Below, piece after piece: positions 20,158-35,100 of a stretch of 64,000 nt of DNA (position 1 is the first letter of the stretch; each line of letters starts with the position of its first letter). The stretch is from Nematostella vectensis (taxonomy: Eukaryota > Cnidaria > Anthozoa > Actiniaria > Edwardsiidae): contig NC_064046.1 in the NCBI RefSeq assembly GCF_932526225.1, positions 9,263,719-9,327,718 on the forward strand, given 5' to 3'. The notes beneath the pieces are model-generated. The model was not told the origin of the DNA. It made no database searches and worked only from the letters and a program-made list of their open reading frames with translations. The translations under genes were made by a program, and so were the position numbers.

Positions 20158-23100
20158 CTATAACAATACGGAGATGTTAAAAGTAGTAATGCTCGACCAT
20201 TCTAGCGGTTACGCTCTAACTTCCGAAATCTATGAGTGGAAGGTGTATAAAACTGACAATGCTAGGGAGCTCAGAAAGGTTCAAATTCACTGAAAATCAT
20301 TTGATGTTTTGAGAGGGTTTTTTTTGTCCGAAAAAATCGTCAAATGTATGGTCTTATACTGAATACAGCAGAGTGTGTCAGCGAGAGCGTGAGTAATGAG
20401 GGGGCTTGAACTTCTACCATTTTATCGTTGCGGAAGGGACAACAGCTCGAGGCTTCAAATCAAGTGCCCTCGTGTGTGAATTGCTAGTAAGAACAGTCAC
20501 TGAAGGTGGTCACTGCCTGAGGACTTATTGCGTCCCCCAGTTGTTGTTTACAGAACACTCCTTGAAGGGTCAGTGTTATGTAGCATCTGAATCAGAAGAT
20601 TACCTCTTCAGAGAGGGCGATGACCATCTGTTCGATTGGAAGTGAAGGCCAATCTTCGAGCACATCCTGTGATTAGTGAATTAGTGTGTCATCATTATCC
20701 AAACGAATACAACTCACAGGGTACTTCCCAAACAACAACAACAAAAACAACAACAACAACAACAACAACAATTATTATGTTACTTTTAGACTTAACGTAT
20801 AAAAAAAACAAGTGTTGCATAGAAATGGGGGTAATTTTTCGGTGCGCGCACCCGCTTGACTAGCGGAAGCTAATCAAGCTAGGCTGCACGTAAATGTTAC
20901 GCTGATAAAACAACGTCAAAAAGTCCCTTTTTCCCTCTAATCCAGGCCCCACTCCTTCTTGAACACGCCACAGGAAGCCCGAAATCGAAAAAGAAAAGCC
21001 TTTTTCCCAAATCACTCGAGAGGCCTGCGGAGTAAAGCTAATACTTCACTTACATTCCAGCATTTTATTACGCTTTCTGTTTCTGTTCCCTTTGGTAGTG
21101 AAAAAGCCGGCTTAAGTGCTCCCGCCTTTTTTGGCGTGTGTGTGACAGCTTTTATTTGCAGGAAAGTTACACTATGATGAAAGCCATTTAAGTGTATTGT
21201 TTCAGAAACGAAATTTTATGTATCAGCATCTTTTTTGGAAAGGAAGAGCTGTAGCAGGGCTCAAAATATTGAAGGGAGGGAATACAATACAGAAACATTA
21301 AGAGAATATTAGGGGGAGCACGTGCCCTCAGTTCCCCACCCCCTGCTACGCCCCTGAGATTTTTTACCTTGGGCAAGTTACGCATCCCAAGAAGCCAGTC
21401 AGGGAAAGCGAAGGCGACAGACTCAGATATGGAGTACCCACTGCTGATGCTACAGTGATAAGCCTAGGGATGGAAATAACAAAATATGTGAAGGGGACAA
21501 TGCAGAAAGACGGCGGGATGCCTGACAAATGCAGTGGACGGCCGGACAATGCAGAAAAAGGGGAGGACAAACAGACGAACGGAAAGATGCAGTAGTTCAA
21601 TGAATGTCAAATCATTAGAGTTTACCTTGGGAGAGACGACCACGAACTGGCCCTGTTTCTGAACAAGCCGTGTCACCGTGAGACCTGTCTCTCTAAGCAG
21701 ATTAGAGGGCGACACCTGTTGAGACACAAAAATTATGTCATCCCTTTCCCTGTAGTTTGAACAGCCGACCTTTCACGGGACTCCAAAACTCTCGTACCAT
21801 GGAGTCTTTGCCATCGTGGATGTCGGCCTGGGAGGGTCGTAAAGAGCCTGGGAATTTGGCAACGTCCGCCTCTGGAACACCGTACCTACAAAGACATAGC
21901 AAATGTCGGTTTGGCATCGTCAAAATATTTAAAATGTGGTGGTGAAATTGCGCGCACCCTTTTGTATTACTTATTTTTCACAGCAGTGAAATTTGGCGAA
22001 GACGGGAGATGGCCACAGCAACCATTTTTTAGTTCAAAACGTCTCATTTATTGGATTCGGACAAAAACTAATTGTTTGAAACTATTCATTGGTAACCGAA
22101 GTAATAAAAGGACGAAAGATCCTTTACCTTGTGATTTAGTTTATTCGAATACCATATTAAAATAGTTTCGAAAACGTTAGCGCGGAAACCAGAAGAATCA
22201 CATAAGATGCACATCTGATAACGTAGCCTAGTTCATATTTATCACTGCATAGCACTAGCTTAGTTCTCACCAGACTTTGTCGGCAGAAGTGTGAAGATAG
22301 CTCAATGTGTACATCTGAAGCGGGTGCACCTTCCAGCGGTCAGTTGAGAACACCATGCCAATCGATAGCCACGGTAAAGACAAGCCTAAATGAACACATA
22401 ACACTCAGTAGGCAAGCCACAAACAAAGTCTACAAGCCTGGCTCCTTACAGAAAATGATGGAGCTATCAACGAAGAAATCCTCGAATAAGTATATGAATG
22501 TTTTTCTTAAAATCAATCTTTTTCTTTAATCTGACGCAGTGGTGTAAAGGGGGGAAATTATATTGGTTGTTCTGAAATTTTATGGTCGCATTTTTATAGG
22601 CATATTTGCAGTGAAATTGAAAACAAAAATTGTACACATTAACGCTTTAACTGTCTGTTTTTTCTTCTATCCATCTGTAATTCACCCCTCTCTTATACTA
22701 TTCCCTCACATTTCAATTCCCTGTTTCGTTCTCTATCCATTCACATTCCATCTCCTTATTTTATTCTCTATTCCCTCACCATCAAACTCCCTGTTACGTT
22801 ATCTATCCCCTCACCATCAAACTCCCTGTTTCGTTCTCTTTTCATCCACATTCCATCTCCCTGTTTCATTCTTTATCCCCTCACCTTCCAACTCCCTGTT
22901 TCGTTCTCTATTCATTCACATTCTATCTCCCTGTTTCATTCTTTATTCTCTCGCCTTCCATCTTACTGTTTCATTCTCTATTCGCTCACCTTCCACGTTC
23001 GCAGCGTGTCTAAGAATTGATCCTTTGAGTCGAGGAAAGACGTTCAGGTTCCAGCCAGACCTTCAAAAGGAATAACAGATGTGAGGCGATATTCTTGGGC

Positions 23101-26100
23101 TTAAATCATCAAAGCTTGCATTATCATACTCCACAATAAATTATTTTGAGATTGGCACTTTTGTGGCAAATATTGTGCAGCGTGATTGAAGACCTTTTTA
23201 GCCAACGTTAATATTTATAATTTAGACGGTAATTTTAACTTCCTTTAAAAAATGTTTAACTGTATATTAGAAAGTATCCCAATAACGAGCTAAAAACAGC
23301 CGGAAGATATGGATGCTTTTTGTGGTATTTTGCGGATCCTCGTGTGGTATTGCTTGGGGACAAAATGGCAGCGACTGGTCTTCTTCAAATAAGTCGACTC
23401 GACTTACTTAGAGTAGGGATTATTCTTTCCAACTGGGAAGCATGACCCTTGCTCTCCCGTGTCCACCCTACACTGTTCGACCGACACGTAACGATCACGT
23501 GACTGAATGATCCGCCAATACTCTCTCTGCAAGGAAAAAGTGAAAGTCATCCTGTTTTAACTGGTGGCCATTTCTACAGTCACTGACAAAGACGATACTT
23601 AGCGGCATTGTTACCATGAATGTCACTATGAACCTCTTAAACATTTAGCTGGACACCGTAAAAAAAAATTAAAAGGGGAGTAACGATTTGCTGTGGATGC
23701 TGCCTGGTGAAACCAACTTCAGAGACAGCCATTTCAAATGACCTCATACACGTGATTGTAATTTGCAGGCTTGTACTTATTCTAGTATATGGGGTCAGCT
23801 TCAAAGGCACAATCAAATGGGAACCCAATATACCTCGACATCTGCCGCGGATGGCTGTGTTTTGAAGAAGTGTTCCTGTGTGTTGCGTGCCACACGCTGG
23901 AAAGACACGGCGGAGTGATATTTACCCTAGGATAGAACAAGCACATGTCTTAATAACAAATACCTCCAAGAATCGGATAACCCTCCCCTGTGGATGCAAA
24001 ACACATTCCCCTTGCTTTTATTACTTTGGCTTCAATTATGAACCTAATTTGTGCACACTATTCAAATACAAAGTCATAGAACTATCTAAAGTTTTACGTT
24101 AAGAAGTCAATCGATAATTTTACGATTCGTGGCACAAATGATTATGTGTTCCGGGATGGAATGTCTAAAACATCCATTTCTTATCATTTATTGTATTTAT
24201 AAAAAAAACAGAAATTACCTCGAATGACGTGTTTCATAAAAGAAAGCAATGAGTGTTTTAGCTATAACCGATAAAAATGTCCATGTTAACCGGAAGATAT
24301 GTCAATGACTGTATAAATTTATACATTCCTTTTTGAACTCGGGAACTGTATAAATTTATACATTCCTTTTTGAACTCGGGGACTGTATAAATTTATACAT
24401 TCCTTTTTGAACTCCGGGACTGTATAAATTTATACATTCCTTTTTGAACTCGGGAACTGTATAAATTTATACATTCCTTTTTGAACTCGGGGACTGTATA
24501 AATTTATACATTCCTATTTGAACTCCGGGACTGTTTGGGATTGTATAAATTTATACCTTCCCTGGAACTAAAGGGTATTTTTACTCTTTTATAGACAATT
24601 GTTGTTTCACCCAAAAAATCCAAAGTCTCCTCAAAATTGAGGACTCCCGCCAAGAAAAGCCTTAGGAACACAAAATGTGTTAAGTGTCCTTGAAATGCGG
24701 GAGTATCTTTACTTAATCATGCTTTAGTGTTATTTTTACTGTATCTTTAGGAACTGAATCATTGAAGGATCGAGTATGGCCATTTTGTTATGGATGGTAA
24801 GGGGTCGAATATCAAATTTTTGTAAAAGTAGAGGAAATTGAAATAACTGAAGGGCTCTCAAAGGAGTAAGTTACGGACATGTGAAAAAGTAACGAAATCC
24901 ATTATGTTGAAAAGGATCCAACGCTCAAATTGTGTAATATCTGTACGTCTGCAGAAAGACTGTGATTGCAGAAATTGTCTAATATTGTAAAATTCAAATT
25001 CGTTACTTATAGTATAACAGAAAAATCCCTTGATTTCGGCTAAAATAGAGCTAATGCCACTCGATTTTCGCTAATGTTAAATAAAATACCCCAAACGGCA
25101 AAACGGCATTTTCTCCTGACGTGGTGTTCAATAACAAATACATCCAAGAATCAGGTTACCATTCCTTGATGAATAAGAAGACGAATTCTTTTGACTTTTT
25201 TAAAATGGTTTCCACGACATGCACGATTGGCAGTACTGCAACTATTGTCAACTTGAGCTGTTAACTACAGCCAGCATATTCTAGACTAATTTACAAAAAA
25301 CAAGTTACTGTATATTATATTTCAGTTCAACTCCTGGTTTTTGGTTTCAAAGTGATTTCCCCTGATGCCCCAAATCTGCTTTCCTTTATCACCCCTACAG
25401 CTTTCACAAGCAAATAGTTGCTGTGTGTATTTGTTTTCTGGTCAACAGTGAAAGCATGCTAAACAATGATTGGCTTATGGTTGGACAACTCACAGAATCG
25501 TTAGGTGAAGCAAAAAGCTTTAGTTGGGTCATGATACAAGTTGTGGTTATCTAAATTGAGCCCCACTATAAGGACACCAGTGTTATAACGACATTTCGTT
25601 TTCAAGACTTCCTACACTTCCAATTCAAAAAAGCTCAATATATTTTCTTTAAAAGAATTAACATTTCAAAAAAAAAAAAAACACGTTGATTGAGGATTGC
25701 ATTCATGTTTCCCAATTACTAGCTTTACCTTTTTCACAAACTGTGACTCTTTCTCAGCATCTGTTCTTGTTGACCTATCTTGAACCTCGCTCTTAACCTG
25801 TTCTTCCAAGGTGCTCTTTTCATCCTGCGACAGTTGAACAAATAGTTCCTTTCTCATATAATACAGTATCTCTGAAAGTGTGTTAGTTGTTTGTTGCTTC
25901 TCGTTTTATTGGCCATGAAATAACTCTAGAAAGTGGGGTCCCTCTCCAGTGTCTATACTGTCTGTCTGGTATCTACTCATCTCAATCATGTAAAACTGTA
26001 AAACAGTAAGATGAGCTTATATAAAAGTATGGCTAAGATCTCATTCAACACTTAATCCAAAACAATTCCACCCTCCAAAAAGGTTAAGATTTGAGGGTCT

Positions 26101-29100
26101 AAGTTTGCTTAGAGTGACTCTTCTTATAGTGGTGTCTAGCAATCTCTACACACCTGAGAAAGAAGGTCGTAGGAAAGCAGGAATCTACAATAGACATCCT
26201 GAAGCTTGCCAATCCGATCTTGAGCCTGAGACAAATAACACATCTCGTGTATCTCCATTACACCAAAAAGCGCGCTAGCTGTATTTATCTGCTTTTTCAT
26301 ACACCATAAATGCTAATTTTAACCCCCAGCTTCCGATAAGCGCCCTCCTTGCCACTTAAAAAATTATATAAGCGGATGGGGCATTGAAATGATTATCTAC
26401 AGTATGTAAAACAAATTTTATATTTGCAGCACACACCCATTTAGACTAATTTACAGGAGCATAGTTTGGTACGATTAAAAATATCCTGATAACAACGGCA
26501 TCTCCCCATGAAAAAATTCAGATCCTCATTGATGAGAAATGGCCTACTTACCGTCTTTGGAATTCGAAGGGTGTCCGCCACCTTGCCCCATTTCTTTGCG
26601 TCGATCACCTACAAACATGAGCATTTTTGGAATGGAGTAGTACTACTTGTAACACTAAAAAGCAATTGGGGACTATTTGACTGCACAACCTAGATACAAT
26701 TTAATCTAGACTTAGAACACACCTTTTGCATTCCTCCAAACTCTGCCATGATGCGTGATACCTCAAGCAGATCAACATCCATGCCACCAATCTAAATAAG
26801 ACAAGTATTAAACAGCAAAGAACAGTTACAGTACTTCTCCCCTGTACCACCACTGAACAGTTAGAATAGTATGTTTTTAGTTTAACTTGTAAGCGGTTTT
26901 TCTTTGCCCTGACCTTTGCGAGGTATAATCATTTTATAATATTTGTATTGTTATATTAAGAATTAATGTTAATAAAATTTTGTCATCCTTTGTATAGCCA
27001 ATATATCCCACACAAGTGTTTGTCTTGTTTCGCCTTGCAAACAAAGCTCAGCATCTATAGCTTATCACTCAATATATGGTAACAGTAAAAGAGCATAAAA
27101 CCAGTTATAGAACAGTTACTGTATAAAAACAGTATAGAACAAAGTAGTATAGAATAGTTAACAATGAGTATATAATTGAATGCACAGCTGTGCTACACAC
27201 CTGAGGCATCTGCTTGAGAGGTTCCGGATTCCCCTGTTGCTTGAGATGCTTCTCAATACAAGCAAGTTTGATCTCTACTGGACCCCATCTTCAAAAACAA
27301 AAATATGATCACTAAGTGGCATACATGACAACACATTTCACAGAATACATTTTGCATGTGAACTGAACTGTTTGCACTTTTCTTCATGAAACATCAAGCA
27401 ACAAACCTCTCTTTTAAACGATGTACCAACTGACGCTGACTATTGAATCGCAAGTTTGGTGGAAGCTGGCTTTCAGGCTGGAAGACAAGAAGTGTTAAAT
27501 TATGGGTATAGAAGTTTGGATAGCAAGGCCCAAGATGTGCCACGAGTTGTGTTTATAACAGAGGAGCAAAACACACACACATACACAAACACATCTACCA
27601 CCGGAGATACTGAAATGTGCACATTACACATTTGCTTTAATACAGTGCATGTTTTTTTTATCAACAAAGAAACACAGTCAGCTTTATCAGTGTTATAAAG
27701 GCAATATCAAATGTTGTCAAGAATTTATAAGCCTTTCATAGTCTTGAGCTTTGATGGGTCAAAGTCAACTTTGAGCCGAAAATGTTTAAACATTACTTAT
27801 ATGGGAAAAAGGATCTAAAAGAGCAAGCCTCAACTTCGTTGTCTATGAATTAAAAAAATATTATGGTGGTTTTCAAATAGATCCTAAAAAAAACCCTACC
27901 TTCCAGCTCTCAGGGGGCTCAATAAGGCAAATGCCATACTTTTTGAGAGAAGGCTGCACCGATTGCAAATACTTGATTGGGTCCTTAAATTCTTCTTCTG
28001 TTGGCCTCAAAACAGGAGAGGCAGTGGTTGGTTTATGAGTTATACAGTAATCTAAAGCACTCTTCTTCTTGGAAGTAGGGTTAAAAGATTGTGTACTAGC
28101 ACTGTTTGTCAATTTCCTTTTTGGTGTGGTTTCATTGTTGTCTGAATTGAGCTTCTTTTTAGGTGATTTCTTATCTTCCTTTCTTTTAGATTTCTCAGAG
28201 TTGTTCTTTTTAGACGTTTTTTGTTTTGGTGATTGTGCTTCCACATGTTTTTCGCTCCTATGGTGGCTGTTGCCTGGTGCCTGCCCTTTTAAACCTTCCT
28301 GGACTTTACCAGGCTCTTTGCATGATCTCAGTCCTGAAAAGTCTGGAGTTCTTCCTTGAATACTTTGTTCAGTTTCCATGGCAATCATAGGACCATCATG
28401 CCTGGCAAGTGTCGTTGTTTGTGACTGCAAATAATTTGACGGATAGCCGGTTGATGTGGTACCTATTGCAGATGATGTCAATGTCGGTGAGAACACTTGC
28501 AAAGGTGGTGTACTATGGGGGTAAGATGCCTGTAAATGGGTCCAAGGTGGAGACAGGCTAACAAATTTGCTATGGTTGTCAGAACAGGTTTCAGGACCAT
28601 CCTTGGAAGGGCTGCACTGGGATAGCACCATAATTTCTTGGCGGGAGCCAGATCTCAGCTTACGTACTGGGGAACTGCCTACAGTTGGTATTGAGTCTAC
28701 TTGGCTTTTACAAGCACTGTAGAAGCTTGTTTGATCTAAACCTTTGGGTGCTCCCTGGCTTTTAAGAGGCAGTTCAGAAGTACTTGGGTCACAAAGATCT
28801 ATGACAGGGACGTCTCCTTTGTTTGGTGAATTCAGCTTCATTTTGCCTTCTCTATGAGGCGAGAAAGTTGAAACAGCAGTATTAGCTGGAGCTTTGCTAT
28901 AGAGCTCAAACACTGATTGAGATGTCAGGCCTCTAATCACTGGATTGGCTTTGGTTGGCAGCAGTGGGTAGGCTGTACGACTGGGATCAGACTCAACAAT
29001 GGGCTGCCTTATACTTATTCCTGAGGTATCACTAAGGGAATGCAAAGGACATGGATCTTGTCTTGAAAGAAGTCTTTGTTGTACAGCTATGTCACCACAC

Positions 29101-32100
29101 AAGTCAATAACTCGGGGGTCTTTACAAGGCATGCTACATTTTGCAGGCAAATTATTGTTGTAGCAAGAACATTGCATGCTTGATTGATAACTGGCTCGAA
29201 AGCTTGGCACAATGATTGGCATATTAAGATTACCAAGAGTTCCATCTTGAACAGTCCTTGGTAAATGTTTAGTCAACTGGGGAGGACTATCTTGGGATCT
29301 GTCATCAGCAATGACAACACTTGGCTCATCGACTGGTGCCCTCTCGAGTGTTGGTGGACCATGGAGGTGTGTGACCTTTTGGGCGGTGGCTGGGATGTAC
29401 AGGAGAGGAGGTGGCGAGCAGCAGGCTTCAGACCTGTGAATGGGTGGCAGTGGTATAGGGTGCAGTTGGTTGGCACCTTTAGGTGTTGTGTTGCAAGTTG
29501 GCCTTGGTGAGGAGCTCATGTGTGGTCTTGGTAATGGACTGGGTGTAGAAACCTTCAATGATAATGGTGGTAATAAATAAAGTAGTATCCTTAACTACTC
29601 AGCAACTGAATAACCATATAGCTTTAACTATATGCATACTTTAAAGTACTTAAGTAGTACTATAGTATCCTTAATCAGGGACTGAATAACTAGAGAGCTT
29701 TAACTATAGACATAACAACTTAAAACTATATTTAAGAATTTAACACATCTTTGTAAGCATGTAGCCTTTGAATGACAGGTTTGCCTGCAAAAATCAGCAT
29801 CAAGATTTCAGCGGCATTCCAATCCCTCTACTATGGCTTTTTAGTCCATGGGATTCTGCACCAGTCTACTTATCACCCGAGTAAGCATCAACTGTTAACC
29901 TTGCAAACGACTAGCCCAATATACCAATTTTGGAAAAAGACCCTGTTTTGTTTACTTGTCACAATCGGTTGGTTTTCTTTTCTCAAGGTCCAATAGGTTT
30001 GTAACGCCTGGTACTTACATCTTCATTGTCAAACTCAGGAGACCCAACAAGTCCACTATCAGACTTCTCCTTAGCAGAGAAGTGATTAGTTATCCCGGCA
30101 AACATCCTAATCGCATGAAGCTCTGGACTATTCTCACAGTCGTCGGCAATCATGCTGGAGTTGGGTGTGGTGCACTGAGAATCAGGAGATGAATGCACAA
30201 TAGAACACGACTCTGGTGACAAGGGGGATCCACACGGGGAGGGAGAGGATGGTGCTGATAATGCAGATTCATTGCCAGGGAGTGAAGCCTTGAAGTTCCA
30301 GGGCTGGGTGAACACTTCATATTCTTTAGGCATGGATGGGTCACCTACACATGGAAAAGTCACAAGGTGTTTAGGAGTATTTTGTTTATCACATCAAACT
30401 CATCAGGGAATATGCAAGTTAAACAGTTCAAGTCAACTGCCTTACACTCTTTTTATTTATTTATAAGAACGTCTACTTTTCAGTTGAGGCTGGACCATTC
30501 TTATTTTTGGAGCATTTTGAGGCTGAAAATGTTCTTAACCATGGTCTTAAATTTTAATTCTTTTAAAATATAGTACAAAATTAAATATTAGGAAAAGAAT
30601 CACACAAATGATCAATGGCAATAATATTTGAGGTTGTTATTGATAAACATAATTTAAGTTGCATTTTAGAACCATTATTCTAATAAAGTAATATTTTAAA
30701 GCTATCTAAGCCTCGGCATGTTGTTCTTAGAATGTTTTTAAAATTTGGTTAAATCTCAGCCTGCACATTCTTATAAAAAATGTTCTTATAAAAAAAGAGT
30801 GTATTATACTGTACATATAGCAAAATAGTGTGCAAAAACATCAATTTCCATTGGCTGGTTTGCAAAAACCATAGCCATTTTTCCAAATTAAAATAAATAA
30901 AAAAGTCTTTAGATGGTTATTTCAAGATAATGACTTTTTCCAGTTTTGAAAGAAAACAAGAACACAAGCGTGACTCACTTTTGCTCTAGTAATCAATGAT
31001 AACTGGAGATTAAATGTACTAACACCATTTTATCCTCTTTCAAGATAAACAGTACCATAGCCCCCACAAATATGCACACAACTTCATAGAATAAAAAGAA
31101 AAATAGTTTGGCTGAATGAACTCTGAGGATCTGCTGGTCCCTCTCTTCCTCTACTATATTGTAACTTTCAATAAAAAAGTTCTTAAATTACAGTACTGTA
31201 GTCAGATATAGTTTCAGTATTACCCCTGAGGCAAAGAAATGTTAGGAAGTCCTCTGTTCTTGCTCTTAGCGGAGTGGCATCAGGATTCTCATATTCATCC
31301 TCATCTTCAAGTCTATATAAATGATGATGACACAGATGACAAGGCAACACCAAACCACAATTCTTATTTCGGGCTGCACATGTAACATACCTGCCAACCC
31401 CCAGACTTAAAACACAGGATATTTTAGGGGGGAGGGGAGGGGGTACGGGATGAAGGGGGGAATAGTAAATCACAAGAGTTTTGCTTGAAGATGTGTGTGT
31501 TCTTTTATTTTGACACTTATACAGTTACACACTGAGCACTATGCCTAAAAGAGCGCGGCCGGAGAAAAGGATTTATCATCAACATTATTGCCAATGTAGT
31601 ACTCTTAGTTTTGATAAAATCAGATATCAGAAAGCTGTTTGCATTAACTTATACAGTAAAATGTTGACATTTTGCTATTTAACAATTAACAAATATGAGA
31701 TCAGAAAATACGTTTTGTTGCCTTTTTCATCCAATGGCTATCTTTGCCTCAGTGAAGTTCTAGTTCTGGTTAGGGTAAGGGTTAGAGCAACGGGCCTCTG
31801 AATTACTGCACACCTGTATAGCCGGCAGCGCTGGTGTTTTTATAGCCAAAAACCGGCATCGAGCAATTCATAGCCACCATCTTGGATTTTGAGCCATCTT
31901 GCAATTTTTAGTTGACAACTTTTAGTTGACAACTGAAGTTGACCTTGTAAATGGGCCGACAATTTTTCCTTGACAACTTTTAGTTGACAATTTTCAGTTG
32001 CTTGGTGCAAAGTGAGCACTTTTTAAGTGACAACTTGGCTTGTTGAAAAGCTAGCAGGTCAGCTTTTTCCCAGCAATAAAAAAAAAAAAACGACAATTCA

Positions 32101-35100
32101 AGAAAATTGTTTGTGTACAGTAGATTTAAAGGAAGTTTAAAGGAAAAAATTGCAGGCCCATTTACACGGTTAACTTAAGTTGTCAACTAAAAATTGCTTG
32201 TGTAAATGGGCCTTTAAGGTAAAACCTAGAGACCGGGAGATTTGATAAAAACCGGGAGAGTTGGCAGGTATGATGTTATAAAATGTAGTTAATTTTGACT
32301 TTGTTTTAACACAAACTTTTGCAAGCTTTCAATGATTCTTAAGTTTAAACAGGCCAAACACCTTTCTCAAGTTCTATATGGGAAAAATATGCTGCTTACC
32401 CTTTTGGACCAATTGAATGCTTGGAATACTTACAAAGTTATTGTCAAGTGAGACATACGATCAATATCCTGGATATGTGTGCAAAACATCACACTGCAAG
32501 AAGTCTAAAAAAACACTTACGTGCTTGACCATGATGAGTGTTGAGGGCTTGCAAACTTTCTCTGTGCCAGGCCATGGGAGAGAACCCTGATACCATACAA
32601 ACATTACAAATCAATTGGGATGTGATCCAAACTCATAACATAATCTTTGCACGCTTTATTTGTTGCATGTGTACACTCACACCTAAATTATAGTTTAATG
32701 AGACTCACTTGTTTTTTTAGCCCCAAAAGTATAACAAGCCTAAAACCATGTAGTTTGGAGGAAAACAGCTGAAATGTATGGGATAGGTTTTTTTTCCACT
32801 GTTTTTTTCAATTAACACTTACTTTTTTCTATTTCTTTTTGAAATTTTTAAGCTGGATGTTGTGCTTGATACAGTGCTCTCTGTACCACTTTCGCTAGTT
32901 GACATTCCATCACACACATCCAATATCTTCCTCTTCAGTCTTTCTTGGCGGACTTTAAAACTTTTCTTCAAAAGTGTGTCCTTTCCAGAACCTTTCTTCT
33001 TTGTAAATTTTTGAAATTTTGATCTCTTTGACTTAACAGTATCTTGGTCAGAAACTTTGGATAAAACTTTGGGACTACTTGGGCTTAGTTTTGAGGTTCC
33101 TTTACCAAGTTTTGCAGGAGACGATGATGAATGCTCAGGTTTTCTAGTGGGTCTTGGTGAAGGGCTTCTTGAACTACTAGGACTACATGACCGAACTTTT
33201 CTTTTCTTCTGTAAAGATGTGTCACTTTCCTTGATAGGAATCAAAGTGTTGCGTTTCTTCCTAATTTTCATGGAGGATTTTAGCTCAGTTTGGGTTGAAG
33301 TGCTGCTGCCAATCGGCTTGACTGCCTTGGCATTTTTCTGTGAAAGACTGAGAGGAGTTGGAAAGGAGGCTTTGGAGGTAGCGATTGAAGCCTGTAGGGC
33401 CCTTCTGAGAGCAAGCTCTTCCTCATGCAGAAGACCATTATTATATTCCTAGAACAAGACAATTCAAAATCAACTTTTAATTCTTTCAAGTGCAGCAGTA
33501 CTGTATGGAGCCGTAGAGGAGGAGCAGGGAGGGGGGGGGGGGGGGGCTGAAACCGACTTCCCATTTTTGTCAGTTTCTTATAAGGTAAAGGGTCGAAATT
33601 CAAAAAATTATTTGTTTACAAAAACACACATACAGTGTTTTTTTTTTCTTTTTAGGGGGGGGGGGATGTTATGCGGAAAACTAGAATTGTTTATATTAGA
33701 AACTATATTTTTTTGTACACAGTATTTGTTGCAGTATTTCCTTAACTTCTTGAAGGCTAGCCAACCTTCCCTCACTCTTGGCCTGCTATTTAGGAAATGT
33801 GGTGTAAAAATAGACATCTCCATGTGAATATGGTCAAATAAAACTGCGAATGCCTATTACCCTTTTTACCATCAAAATGGTTGCACTCTTTTTTTATAAG
33901 AACCTCCAGCCTGGGATTTTGACAACATTTAAGAACATGCTAAGAACACGCGGAGGCTCAGATAGCAGCAAAATATCTTTTTCATTAGAGTGATCACTCT
34001 AAAAATGAAGAATCAAATTTTGCTCATACTAGCGAATTAAAATATAATTGTTATTGATCATTTGTGTAGTTCTATTTTTACTTAGCTGGTGTGTATGATT
34101 TCAGGTCACTGAAATTTAAGAACATTGATAAGAACAGTTTCAGCCTTAAAATGCTCCAAAAATAAGAATGGCTCAGCCTCAGCTAAAAATTAGACGTTCT
34201 TATAATAAAAAAGAGCGTACCATATTCCAAATAATCAAATAATTGGAAGCCTAGGAAACTTTAACCCCATTGTCTCCATAGGTGCTCCTTGAAGATTCTT
34301 GCTATTTATATGGAAATCTTGTGCAAGATACTGAGGTTTGCTTGAACTATTGGGCAGATATAAACTAGATAAACAGCAATAGGAATTGTACTAGATATAA
34401 TCAACAACTTCTCGCGAATGCTATACACCCCATTATACGATCTTATCTCAAATTGGATATACTGTTCCTTAAATATATTATGGATAACCTCTCAAATACC
34501 CGTTTTTTTTTATATTGATGGCTTTGGGAAACAAAAAAAAAAAAATGAGCTGGTAATTTAATAACGTCAAAAGTGGACGATTTTTTATAGGCTTTAGAAA
34601 ACACCAGAACAACAAGCCTCCATTTGATCTTTTCATAAACTTGTATTTATTTCAATTGTTTTTGTAAATCAAAGCTGTTATTATCTTATTGTCGAAAAAG
34701 GGAAGATGATTAAAAATTGTCACAGTTTATGCACTTGAAATATTGCGAAAAAGGAAGGATTGAGAAACCGGAACACAGAAACCCAAACATCACCATCAGA
34801 AAGATTGATGTGGAACCAATCTAAAAGCCCGGAACTAACGAAAATAGCACGGAGGAAATATGAAATAAAACATCACGCAAAGGAAAAGAAAAGCTCTCCT
34901 GTTTTTATTGATAGAAAGTAGAGAATTCTGAGAAAATGAAAAAGCATGGAAATTATGATGGCAAAAAGGGAGTTTCAAGTTGGTCGGAGGGGTTAAAAAT
35001 ATTATGTAAGATATTGTTTTATTACTGTTCAATTTCTAGGATTTTGCGTATATACAGTAAGCAGGGAAAGCCAGAGAGAAGCCAAAGATTGTAAGTGTAA

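Noticed and set aside
20406-20645. 79-codon plus-strand frame
   Set aside because: Inside a JARID2 intron on the opposite strand, no domain, no splice partners. Could be a repeat; not supported as a gene.
22563-23075. 170-codon plus-strand frame rich in Phe/Pro/Ser
   Set aside because: Product of the pyrimidine-rich minisatellite and antisense to a JARID2 exon.
24307-24560. Regularly spaced repeats resembling a CRISPR array
   Set aside because: The 37-bp units abut with no unique spacers, and they lie in a eukaryotic intron.
28069-28359. 96-codon plus-strand frame
   Set aside because: Antisense shadow of the large JARID2 exon 27900-29552.
31541-31801. 86-codon plus-strand frame
   Set aside because: Lies within a non-autonomous transposon in a JARID2 intron; ends in simple RVRVR repeats; no family match by eye.
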